Of a stretch of DNA of 33,111 bases, positions 23,311 through 30,510 are shown in pieces. Position 1 is the first letter of the stretch. The number at the start of each line of letters is the position of its first letter. Under the pieces are notes generated by a model. It did no database searches and was not told the origin of the DNA. It saw nothing but the letters and a program-made list of their open reading frames with translations. The stretch lies in contig CAYVKW010000008.1 in the NCBI GenBank assembly GCA_964452285.1, forward strand, positions 1 to 33,111. Reading direction: 5' to 3'. A program made the position numbers and the translations under genes. The DNA comes from JAUNST01 sp964452285 (GTDB lineage Bacteria > Patescibacteriota > Microgenomatia > UBA1400 > PJMF01).

Positions 23311-24909
23311 ATGTTAGCTTGGCTGCATCGTCATTCCACTCTGATTTTAATTTTGGCTCTCGCTTTGATTTTGCGTTTGCCACTCCTCAATGGCTCGTTC
23401 TGGCTTGACGAAGCCGCTCAGGCTCTAGAAGCAGATCGACCATTTTCTCAACAACTTAATATCACTGACGATTTTCAACCTCCGCTCTTACATTTAATCA
23501 CTTTTTTTTCTCTATCAATTAATCGTAGTGAATGGTGGCTGCGTTTGATTGGCGCCGTCATTCCTAGTCTCATCTCCATCTGGGGAGTTTACTTGCTCGG
23601 TCACAAACTTGCCAATCAAAAAGTTGGCCTTTTGGCCAGTCTTTTTTTAGCCACCAACTCTTTTTACATCTTTTTTTCTCAGGAACTTCGACCCTATTCT
23701 CTTTCCGTCATCTTTGTAGTCTGGAGTTGGTTCTTCCTTTTGGAAGCCACTCGTACTGGTCAAGACAGTTATCAGCTCTCGCCCAAAAACCCCTTCAATC
23801 GTTTTTTCAATCTTTTTCCCGTTTCCCGCGACTTCTTTCTTTTCTTATTAATGACAATTCTCGGTTTATATTCATCTTATCTTTATCCTTTCGTTTTTGC
23901 CAGCCAAATCATTTTCTTACTCAGCAAGAAAAATTGGTCTCAAGTTGTCTTCGCTATTATTATTCCCACAATTGCTTTCTTACCTTGGTTACCAGAATTT
24001 CTTCGTCAGCTTGCCGCTGGTCAAGCTCTAAGACAAAATTTTCCTGGCTGGGAAAACATCGTTAGTTTCTCTCTCTTAAAAGCGCCTATTCTCACTTTTG
24101 GCAAATTTCTTTTTGGCGTTCTTGACCTTAGCGTCAACTTTTCTTATATTTTTATCACCTGTCTTTTTTGCTTTTTTATTCTATTTATTCTTTTCCGCCA
24201 AAAACAAGCTTTTTGGCGCCAACACTGGCGGCAATTTATTCCATATTTTTACTTTCTCGTCTTGCCTTTTTTATTGGCTAGCTTAGTCTCACTTTTTGTG
24301 CCAGTTATTCAGCCTAAACGTGTGATTTTTCTCTTGCCTTTCATTTACTTGTTTCTCGCTTATCTGATTTTCGGTTTAGTAGAAAATTGGCGTCAACTCC
24401 GCTGGTATCACTGGAGTCTTTTGATTTTAATCCTTGCTATCAATGTTTTTTCCACTTTTTCTTATTACACTGACACTGATTTACAAAGAGAAAATTGGCG
24501 TCACGCCTTGACCACTTTGCATCAAGAATACAATAGCACCGACACTTTAGCGCTTTTTGCTTACGCTGCTCCTTTTTCTCCTTGGACTTGGTACGAGCAA
24601 AAAGCGCCCGCTCCTTTTCCTACTTTAAGCACTGGCAATTACGACACCAATGCTATCATTAATCTTGATAACACTTTGCAATCGGTCACTAATTATCAAA
24701 ATGTTGTTCTTTTCGACTATCTGCGCTCTCTCACTGACTCTAGCAATCTTTTGCCACAATATTTATTGGCTCGCAATTTCACTGAAAGTCGTATTCTTGA
24801 TTATCCCAATCTCGGCTTTATCCGTATTTACACTCAAAAACCCGCCGTTTTAACTCTCGACCAAATTGACTCCGACATCGCTAATATGAGCTCAGAAAGT
24901 CTTAATTAA
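23311..24909 (+). CDS. GT-C membrane glycosyltransferase (GT39/ArnT-like)
   Basis: The 532-aa polytopic protein has about ten membrane segments. The first extracytoplasmic loop carries PLLNGSFWLDEAAQALEADR, with the acidic pair (WLDEA) expected for the catalytic site of PMT_2/ArnT-type enzymes. DFQPPLLHLITFFSLS and WWLRLIGAVIPSLISIWGVY follow, both usual for the family. These enzymes move a sugar from a polyprenyl-phosphate carrier to a protein or glycan outside the membrane. Translation starts at ATG 23311 with no leader. The next gene starts within its stop codon (TAATG), so the following glycosyltransferases are translationally coupled. Donor and acceptor are unknown. Confidence 0.85.
   Translation: MLAWLHRHSTLILILALALILRLPLLNGSFWLDEAAQALEADRPFSQQLNITDDFQPPLLHLITFFSLSINRSEWWLRLIGAVIPSLISIWGVYLLGHKLANQKVGLLASLFLATNSFYIFFSQELRPYSLSVIFVVWSWFFLLEATRTGQDSYQLSPKNPFNRFFNLFPVSRDFFLFLLMTILGLYSSYLYPFVFASQIIFLLSKKNWSQVVFAIIIPTIAFLPWLPEFLRQLAAGQALRQNFPGWENIVSFSLLKAPILTFGKFLFGVLDLSVNFSYIFITCLFCFFILFILFRQKQAFWRQHWRQFIPYFYFLVLPFLLASLVSLFVPVIQPKRVIFLLPFIYLFLAYLIFGLVENWRQLRWYHWSLLILILAINVFSTFSYYTDTDLQRENWRHALTTLHQEYNSTDTLALFAYAAPFSPWTWYEQKAPAPFPTLSTGNYDTNAIINLDNTLQSVTNYQNVVLFDYLRSLTDSSNLLPQYLLARNFTESRILDYPNLGFIRIYTQKPAVLTLDQIDSDIANMSSESLN
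24196..24218. repeat. 9-bp inverted repeat inside CDS
   Basis: Arms CGCCAAAAA and TTTTTGGCG flank a CAAGC loop within the GT-C glycosyltransferase gene. Confidence 0.6.
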
Positions 24910-26063
24910 TGAAAGTTGGTTTTGACCTTACGCCAATTATTTATCACCGCGGCGTCAGCCGCTATACCAGCAACCTTTTTTGTGCCTTAAACCACATTCC
25001 TAATTGTGAACTTTTTGCCTATGCCAGTAGTGGGCGAGGGGAGACGCAACTAAAAACTGACTTAAACGAAATTGCGAGTCAACTTTCACCCGCTCAAAAA
25101 ACTACTTTCACTCGTAATCTAGTTTTACAACATTTACCGCCCACCGTGGGCGAACTTTTTTGGCACTATTTAGGTCTTAATCCAATTAAAAAGCTCATGC
25201 CCACAATCGAAGTTTTTCATTCTTGGGATTATCTCCAACCGCCAGATGTCGACTTACCTCTGGTTTCTACTATCCATGATCTTGCTATTCTCAAATATCC
25301 AGAAGTTGCTGATCCTACCATTCTCCGTCACCATCAAAAATCTTGGGCCATTCTAAAAAAACGCCACGCTCACATCATTGCTGTCTCACAGGCAACCAAA
25401 AACGACATCATTAATCTGCTCCATTTTCCCGAAGATCACGTACATTTGATTTATGAGGCTTTACCACAAGAAAATTTGCTTGATAAAAAAACATTGGACA
25501 ATCAAGATATATCAGTTATTAGGCGCAAATTTTCTCTCACTACTCCCTATTTTTTCTTCATTGGCACCAGAGAGCCACGCAAAAATCTTGAGCGTTTAAT
25601 TCAAGCTTGGTGGCCGCTCAGAGATAAAGTCGCCTTGGTTTTAGCTGGCGCCAGTGGTTGGCAAGAACCAAAATACCAACATCCTCAGCTCAAAGTTTTA
25701 CCGCCGATAAATAATCAAGATCTCGGTCTTCTTTATCATTTCGCTCAAGCCGTAGTTTATCCATCATTAGATGAAGGCTTTGGCTTACCAATTTTAGAAG
25801 CTTTTTACTATCAAACACCAGTGGTAACAAGCGAAAAAATCGCCACCGCTGAAGTTGCCGGCAGGGCCGCTATCTTAGTGAATCCGCATCAAACTGATTC
25901 GATTGCGCAAGGTCTCGCCCAAGCTTTGACCTTATCTCCGAGTGCCCTTCAGACCTTGCGCCAAAAAATGACCGCCCAACTCAATCTTTTTTCTTGGCAG
26001 AAAACCGCTCAGCAAACTGCTCAAGTCTATCAACAAGCCATTGAGGAATTTAACCATGCCTGA
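24909..26063 (+). CDS. GT4 family glycosyltransferase
   Basis: The 384-aa GT-B enzyme has an N-terminal acceptor domain (MKVGFDLTPIIYHRGVSRYT) and a C-terminal nucleotide-sugar domain. The latter contains FFFIGTREPRKNLERLIQAW and the E-x7-E motif in DEGFGLPILEAFYYQTPVV (retaining GT4/glycogen-phosphorylase type). It acts at the cytoplasmic face using a nucleotide sugar. Its ATG overlaps the upstream stop by one base. It probably builds the lipid-linked or surface glycan that the membrane GT-C enzyme handles, although the sugars cannot be deduced. Confidence 0.92.
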   Translation: MKVGFDLTPIIYHRGVSRYTSNLFCALNHIPNCELFAYASSGRGETQLKTDLNEIASQLSPAQKTTFTRNLVLQHLPPTVGELFWHYLGLNPIKKLMPTIEVFHSWDYLQPPDVDLPLVSTIHDLAILKYPEVADPTILRHHQKSWAILKKRHAHIIAVSQATKNDIINLLHFPEDHVHLIYEALPQENLLDKKTLDNQDISVIRRKFSLTTPYFFFIGTREPRKNLERLIQAWWPLRDKVALVLAGASGWQEPKYQHPQLKVLPPINNQDLGLLYHFAQAVVYPSLDEGFGLPILEAFYYQTPVVTSEKIATAEVAGRAAILVNPHQTDSIAQGLAQALTLSPSALQTLRQKMTAQLNLFSWQKTAQQTAQVYQQAIEEFNHA

Positions 26064-27225
26064 CCTTTTTCATCCTATTCATCTCGCCATTGACGGCAAT
26101 GAAGCCAACTGTGAACACCGTGTTGGCAGCAATATTTATGCTTTTGAGATGATTAAAGCTCTGGCAGAAATCACTAAGACCAGACGCAAAAATTTTCATC
26201 TCACCATTCTTTTATCGCAACCACCTGTCGCCGATTTACCTCTCCCTCGTCTGGGACTTAATTACAAAATCATTGGTCCACCCAAGCTTTGGACTCAATT
26301 TGCACTCTCCAAACACCTTTTTTTTCATCAAAAACAATATGATTTTTTTTACACTCCTGGCCACTACGCTCCACGTTTTTCGTCTCTTCCTTATATTAGC
26401 AGCGTCATGGATTTAGCTTTTTTGCTTTATCCTCAACAATTCAAAGCCGCCGATTTATACCAACTTCGCAACTGGACCAGTTACAGTGTTAAGAAAGCGG
26501 CCAAAATTGCCACCATTAGCAAATATAGTCGTGAAGAAATTTGTCGTCTTTATCATCGGTCTCCAGATGATATTATCTTGGCTTATCCAGCTTTTTCCGG
26601 ATCAATTATTCATTTAGATCAAGCTCAACAATATCAAATTCTTCAAGATTTGCAACTCACTTCGCCGTTTTTTCTTTATCTTGGTACTTTACAACCCCGC
26701 AAAAACTTATTACGTTTAATTGACGCTTTCGACAATTTTATCCAAGAAAATCAAAGTAATCCTCGCCTTGCCAATATTAAATTAGTTCTCGCCGGCAAAA
26801 ACGGTTGGTTAACAGATGAAATTGACGCTCGTCTTGCCGCTTCACCCTTCTCTGAGCAAATCATTCAGACTGGCTTTATCACCGACAAACAAAAAGCCAC
26901 CTTGCTTACTCACGCTCTTGGTAGTTTCAATCTCGGACTTTATGAGGGTTTCGGTATTCCTGCTCTTGAAACTCTTGCTTACGACAATATTCCCGTTGTT
27001 GCCAACAACACTTCTTTGCCAGAAGTTGTCGGTTCTTGCGGACTTCGAGTTGATCCTTTTTCCGTTTGTCAAATCACCCGCGCCATGTCCACTTTAAGCG
27101 CTCTCACTCCCACCGAAAAAAGATCTCTTCTCAAAAACGCTCCTGCCCAATTACATAAATTTAGCTATCAAAAATCAGCTAATCAAATTTTGACCGCTTT
27201 CTTGCGTTTGCACACCTCTACTTAG
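26056..27225 (+). CDS. GT4 family glycosyltransferase
   Basis: The 389-aa GT-B enzyme is paralogous to the preceding gene. The N-terminus is LAIDGNEANCEHRVGSNIYA. The C-terminal domain has LYLGTLQPRKNLLRLIDAFD and the E-x7-E motif in YEGFGIPALETLAYDNIPVV. The start at ATG 26056 overlaps the end of the previous gene by 8 nt and has GAGG nine bases upstream. An earlier TTG at 26041 is possible but less likely. Coupled translation with its neighbour points to sequential steps in one glycan pathway. The 3' end overlaps the convergent ruvC by 8 nt. Confidence 0.92.
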   Translation: MPDLFHPIHLAIDGNEANCEHRVGSNIYAFEMIKALAEITKTRRKNFHLTILLSQPPVADLPLPRLGLNYKIIGPPKLWTQFALSKHLFFHQKQYDFFYTPGHYAPRFSSLPYISSVMDLAFLLYPQQFKAADLYQLRNWTSYSVKKAAKIATISKYSREEICRLYHRSPDDIILAYPAFSGSIIHLDQAQQYQILQDLQLTSPFFLYLGTLQPRKNLLRLIDAFDNFIQENQSNPRLANIKLVLAGKNGWLTDEIDARLAASPFSEQIIQTGFITDKQKATLLTHALGSFNLGLYEGFGIPALETLAYDNIPVVANNTSLPEVVGSCGLRVDPFSVCQITRAMSTLSALTPTEKRSLLKNAPAQLHKFSYQKSANQILTAFLRLHTST

Positions 27226-27706
27226 TTTTTATCCTCATTGTGCTTACATGAGTTAGTAATGCCGCTAAAGCATCATAAGTATCATCAATCACTTCTCCGT
27301 CATCAGGTAAATTAAATTGCAAACGCAATAATTTTTCTACTCCTTTTTTATCTGCCGCACCATTTCCTGCCACCGCCGCTTTAATTTGTCGCGGTGTATA
27401 TTGATACACGCGCGCTTTTGCTCGCAAAAGCGCGCTCAAAATCACCCCTCGACTTTCTGCTACTTGCATCACCGTTTTTTGATTTTTGAAAAAAAACAAA
27501 GTTTCAATTGACGCTTCATCTGGTTTAAATTCTTGCAGCAATGCCGTTAATTCTCGATCAATTTGAGCATAGCGCGCGAGCAAATCATCTTCTTTATCAG
27601 TGTTAATCAAACCAAAACTCAGTAGATTGATTTTCCCGCGCGCCAATGTCTGACCCACTGCCCATCCCAGACGATCAAATCCTGGATCGATACCCATTAT
27701 TATCAT
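27218..27706 (-). CDS. ruvC: Crossover junction endodeoxyribonuclease RuvC
   Basis: The 162-aa RNase H-like Holliday-junction resolvase carries the acidic catalytic residues: Asp7 in MGIDPGFDRLGWAV, Glu68 in ASIETLFFFKN, and the C-terminal pair in IDDTYDALAALLTH (about Asp142/Asp145). VAESRGVILSALLRAK and YTPRQIKAAVAGNGAADKKG are standard for the family. It cleaves four-way junctions after RuvAB branch migration; ruvA and ruvB are not in the window. ATG 27706 is used; the second ATG (27697) also fits. The gene contains a perfect 12-bp hairpin at 27410-27435. Confidence 0.93.
   Translation of the reverse strand: MIIMGIDPGFDRLGWAVGQTLARGKINLLSFGLINTDKEDDLLARYAQIDRELTALLQEFKPDEASIETLFFFKNQKTVMQVAESRGVILSALLRAKARVYQYTPRQIKAAVAGNGAADKKGVEKLLRLQFNLPDDGEVIDDTYDALAALLTHVSTMRIKTK
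27410..27435. repeat. Perfect 12-bp inverted repeat inside ruvC
   Basis: Arms GCGCGCTTTTGC (27410-27421) and GCAAAAGCGCGC (27424-27435) are exact complements around a 2-nt centre, in the codons for SALLRAKARV. Confidence 0.85.
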
Positions 27707-27743
27707 AGATAGCCAATTATAACCTAATTATCTATGCTAAAAT
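27704..27743. promoter_or_regulatory. Divergent promoter ruvC / PF06541 gene with 8-bp dyad
   Basis: CATAGATA (27704-27711, including the ruvC start codon) and TATCTATG (27729-27736) form a dyad. TATAAT for ruvC lies at 27716-27721 minus, nine bases before its ATG. TGC-TAAAAT for the plus gene ends at 27743, exactly six bases before its ATG, so that transcript is predicted leaderless. Confidence 0.6.
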
Positions 27744-27749
27744 AAGCTT

Positions 27750-28454
27750 ATGACTATATCACTCTCACTCTGGTTTTTACTTTTCATGATTTATGCGTTT
27801 TTAGGCTGGGGCATCGAAGTCGTTAATCTTTTTTTTCACACTCGCCGTTTCATCAATCGCGGTTTTTTGATCGGACCTTATTGTCCTATTTATGGCTTTG
27901 GCGCTTTAGCCAGCATTGTTCTTCTTTATCGTTATCTTGACGATCCTATCGCTCTTTTCATCATGTCCATGGTGATTTTTTCCATTCTTGAATATTCTAC
28001 TAGTTGGCTTATGGAAAAGCTTTTCAACGCTCGTTGGTGGGATTATAGTGATAAAAAATTCAATCTCAACGGCCGCATTTGTTTAGAAACTATGGTTCCT
28101 TTTGGTTTGGGCGGTCTTTTCACTCTTTATTTTCTCAATCCTCTACTGGTCGATTTACTAAACCAGATTCCATCTTCCATTATCACTGGTCTCGCTCTTA
28201 TTCTCGCCTTGATTTTTGCCGTCGATAATATCATTTCTTTTCAGCTCATCTTCAAACTCAAAACTAATCTCAAACACTTTGCTCAAGATTCTACCGAAGA
28301 AATTTCTGCTTTTGTTCAAAATCAGCTCAAAAAAACTTCAAAACTCAATACCCGCTTGTTTAATGCTTTTCCCCAACTAGACTTTCACTCCGCTCTCAAA
28401 AAAATTCGCTACCAACTCAACGAAAATCTCAAATCAATTCGCCACAAGTTCTAA
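27750..28454 (+). CDS. PF06541-type membrane protein (putative ABC transporter permease)
   Basis: The 234-aa protein has about five membrane segments and the hallmark wording of PF06541: FLGWGIEVVNLFFHTRRFIN, RGFLIGPYCPIYGFGALA, ILEYSTSWLMEKLFNARWWD and NLNGRICLETMVPFGLGG. The family is annotated as ABC-transporter type IV permease, but no ATPase gene is nearby and the transport role is unproven. A cytoplasmic charged tail (about 170-234) follows the last helix. The start is ATG 27750, leaderless. It is followed by the convergent tRNA-Cys. Confidence 0.85.
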   Translation: MTISLSLWFLLFMIYAFLGWGIEVVNLFFHTRRFINRGFLIGPYCPIYGFGALASIVLLYRYLDDPIALFIMSMVIFSILEYSTSWLMEKLFNARWWDYSDKKFNLNGRICLETMVPFGLGGLFTLYFLNPLLVDLLNQIPSSIITGLALILALIFAVDNIISFQLIFKLKTNLKHFAQDSTEEISAFVQNQLKKTSKLNTRLFNAFPQLDFHSALKKIRYQLNENLKSIRHKF

Positions 28455-28463
28455 ATTACAACG

Positions 28464-28537
28464 AGCCACGGGCCGGATTCGAACCGGCGAACCAAGGTTT
28501 TGCAGACCCGGCCATTAGACCACTCTGGTACCGCGGC
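28464..28537 (-). tRNA. tRNA-Cys (GCA)
   Basis: On the minus strand the acceptor is GCCGCGG/CCGTGGC (one G-T pair) with discriminator U, an identity element of tRNA-Cys. The D stem is CCA/TGG. The anticodon loop CTGCAAA gives GCA. The T arm is GCCGG-TTCGAAT-CCGGC. The outermost anticodon-stem pair (27-43) is a C/U mismatch next to a G-U pair. CCA is not encoded. Confidence 0.93.
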
Positions 28538-28568
28538 AATTTGTCATCTTCAATTATTAAGTTCCCCA

Positions 28569-28577
28569 ATTATAACA
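28569..28577 (-). promoter_or_regulatory. tRNA-Cys promoter, extended -10
   Basis: TG-T-TATAAT on the minus strand lies 31 nt before the tRNA 5' end. Confidence 0.65.
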
Positions 28578-28626
28578 TAAGCAGCTTCATTTACGAAGAT
28601 TAGACACTTCCACAGCTAGAATTTCA

Positions 28627-28635
28627 TGCTATAAT
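28627..28635 (+). promoter_or_regulatory. Pyruvate kinase promoter, extended -10
   Basis: TG-C-TATAAT on the plus strand lies 41 nt before the ATG. The leader has only a weak purine-rich stretch (AGAAAGAAAG) as ribosome binding site. Confidence 0.65.
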
Positions 28636-28676
28636 AACTCCTTCTAAAAAGAAATAATAATTAGAAAGAAAGTTAT

Positions 28677-30077
28677 ATGTTGGAAAAGTTTACCAAAAAC
28701 GTTGCCACCATTGGCCCTGCCACCGAGAGTGAAGAGACCATTGCCAAACTCATTGATGCTGGCATGAACGTTGCTCGTTTTAACACCAAGCACTCTAGCC
28801 CCGCTTGGCATCAAGAGAGAATTGCACGCGTTCGCAAAGTTGCAGCAGAAAAAAATGTTAGTGTTGGTATTTTACTTGATCTCCAAGGCCCAGAAATTCG
28901 TATCAATTTACCAGAGGAAAAACCTTTCGCTTTAATTGAAGGTGAAACTTGCATTTTTACCGATAATCCAGAATTTTCTGCGCCAAAAAAAGTCATCATC
29001 CCTAAAAATGTCGTTGATACTTTACAAGTTGGCAATATGGTCCTTTTGGATGATGGTTTTTGCGAACTCGAAGTTGTTGCCAAAGAAAAGAATTCCCTTG
29101 TTCTCAAAGCTTTAAGTGCTTGTACTGTCAAACATCGCAAAACCATGAATATTCCTGGCATTACCATCGATATGCCTTCATTGGTTCCAGCTGACTACGA
29201 ACAATTGGACGGCGCCGCCAAAAAAGACATGATCGACTTTGTTGGTTTATCTTTCGTCCGCAACAAACAAGACATCGACTTTTTACGCGAAGAGTTGAAA
29301 AAAAGACATATTGAAGCACAAATTGTCGCCAAAATTGAAACTCAATCCGCTCTTGATAATCTCGATGAAATCATTGCCGCTTCTGACGTAGTTATGGTCG
29401 CTCGTGGCGATCTTGGTGTCGAAGTTCCTTATGAAGAGCTTGCTTATTGGCAAAAAAATATCATTACCGCTTGTCGTTTGGCTGCTAAACCAGTTATTAC
29501 TGCCACTCAAATGCTCAAGAGTATGACTGAACAACCTCGCCCGACTCGAGCCGAGGTTTCTGACGTTGCTAATGCGATTTACGATGGCACCGATGCTGTC
29601 ATGCTTTCAGAAGAAACCACCATTGGCGCTTATCCAGTCAAAGCAGTGAAAACTCAAGCCAAAATTGCCATTTTCAATGAAAAATTGGCTCAAGACGAGC
29701 TTTGTTTGCCACTTTCTACTGACAAACAAGAAGTCATTGCTGAAAATGTCTATGATATCGTAGAAAATAGCAGTTTGGATCTTAATGCGATTTTGGTTTT
29801 GACCAATACTGGCCGCAGCGCTAGACTTTTGTCTCGCTTGCACCCTAGCTTGCCAATTATTGCCGTCACCGCCAATCAAGATACTTACTATCAACTTTCC
29901 GTTGCTTACGGGGTTTTGCCAGTCAAAATTAACCAGGCGACTGCCAACGTCAAAGACGTTATCGCTGAATTAAAGCGTCAAGCTTTAGTAGAAGCCGGTC
30001 AACAATTAGTTGTTATGCATGGTATTACTTCAGAAACTGGTTCCACTGACACCATTTCTTTGGTAGAAGTAGAATAA
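28677..30077 (+). CDS. pyk: Pyruvate kinase with altered potassium site
   Basis: The 466-aa glycolytic enzyme makes pyruvate and ATP from PEP and ADP. The A domain has NVATIGPATES, LIDAGMNVARFNTKHSS, LLDLQGPEIRIN and the catalytic-lysine motif AKIETQSALDNLDEI. VMVARGDLGVEVPYEEL, PVITATQMLKSM and RPTRAEVSDVANAIYDGTDA follow. The B domain spans about 75-160 and the C domain about 345-466; there is no extra PEP-utiliser domain. Unusual residues: the usual N-F-S-H-G reads N36-T-K38-H-S, so the Ser that binds K+ is Lys. LDTKGPEIRT reads LDLQGPEIRI, with Leu69, Gln70 and Ile76 but Glu73 kept. MLSGET reads MLSEET. It is monocistronic, with a hairpin after the stop. Confidence 0.93.
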   Translation: MLEKFTKNVATIGPATESEETIAKLIDAGMNVARFNTKHSSPAWHQERIARVRKVAAEKNVSVGILLDLQGPEIRINLPEEKPFALIEGETCIFTDNPEFSAPKKVIIPKNVVDTLQVGNMVLLDDGFCELEVVAKEKNSLVLKALSACTVKHRKTMNIPGITIDMPSLVPADYEQLDGAAKKDMIDFVGLSFVRNKQDIDFLREELKKRHIEAQIVAKIETQSALDNLDEIIAASDVVMVARGDLGVEVPYEELAYWQKNIITACRLAAKPVITATQMLKSMTEQPRPTRAEVSDVANAIYDGTDAVMLSEETTIGAYPVKAVKTQAKIAIFNEKLAQDELCLPLSTDKQEVIAENVYDIVENSSLDLNAILVLTNTGRSARLLSRLHPSLPIIAVTANQDTYYQLSVAYGVLPVKINQATANVKDVIAELKRQALVEAGQQLVVMHGITSETGSTDTISLVEVE

Positions 30078-30107
30078 GATTGACGAAGTCTAAAACTGAT
30101 CTTAACC

Positions 30108-30145
30108 AAGCGCCGCTTTTTGTAATTAAACAAAAAGCGGCGCTT
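30108..30145 (+). terminator. Terminator after pyruvate kinase (possibly bidirectional)
   Basis: A perfect 15-bp stem, AAGCGCCGCTTTTTG (30108-30122)/CAAAAAGCGGCGCTT (30131-30145), has an 8-nt loop, with CCATTTT after it. It lies 31 nt past the stop and faces the convergent small gene at 30183. Confidence 0.8.
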
Positions 30146-30182
30146 CCATTTTACCAATACATTTTTTATTAATATTTTTTTC

Positions 30183-30494
30183 TTAAATTAAATTTTCCCA
30201 CACATCTTTTACCACTGTTTCTTTTGTCGGCAAAGCTTTTTCACACTGGGCGGCAGCCATCACTAGTACTCGTTTTTCTGGTAACCCCACCGCTAAGGCT
30301 GCCGCCAATAGCTGGCTCATTGCTTGCGCTGTCGACAACATTTGTCGATGAAATTCATTCCCTACCACCAATGTCACCGTTCTTTCATCTTCATTTAAAA
30401 AATCTGCACACAAAAGTAAGCTTGCCAGGCTTGGACTTTTGCTTTTAAGCTCATTCGCCCACTGTAACACTCGCTGTTGCCAAGATTGTCCCAT
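30183..30494 (-). CDS. Possible detached DnaX (gamma/tau) C-terminal domain
   Basis: The 103-aa ORF begins 16 nt after the dnaX stop, with AGAGG five bases before its ATG. The pattern WQQRVLQWANELKSKSPSLA, then LLLCADFL...TVTLVVGNEFHRQML, resembles the helix-plus-strand domain that follows the clamp-loader core in many bacterial DnaX proteins (W..vl..l....p.l...L......l.v...n.fh...). The DnaX next door stops before such a domain. I infer that the domain is encoded as a separate polypeptide. The assignment rests on position and a weak pattern only. It could instead be an unrelated small protein. Confidence 0.5.
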   Translation of the reverse strand: MGQSWQQRVLQWANELKSKSPSLASLLLCADFLNEDERTVTLVVGNEFHRQMLSTAQAMSQLLAAALAVGLPEKRVLVMAAAQCEKALPTKETVVKDVWENLI

Positions 30495-30510
30495 TTTTGC
30501 CTCTTTTTAC

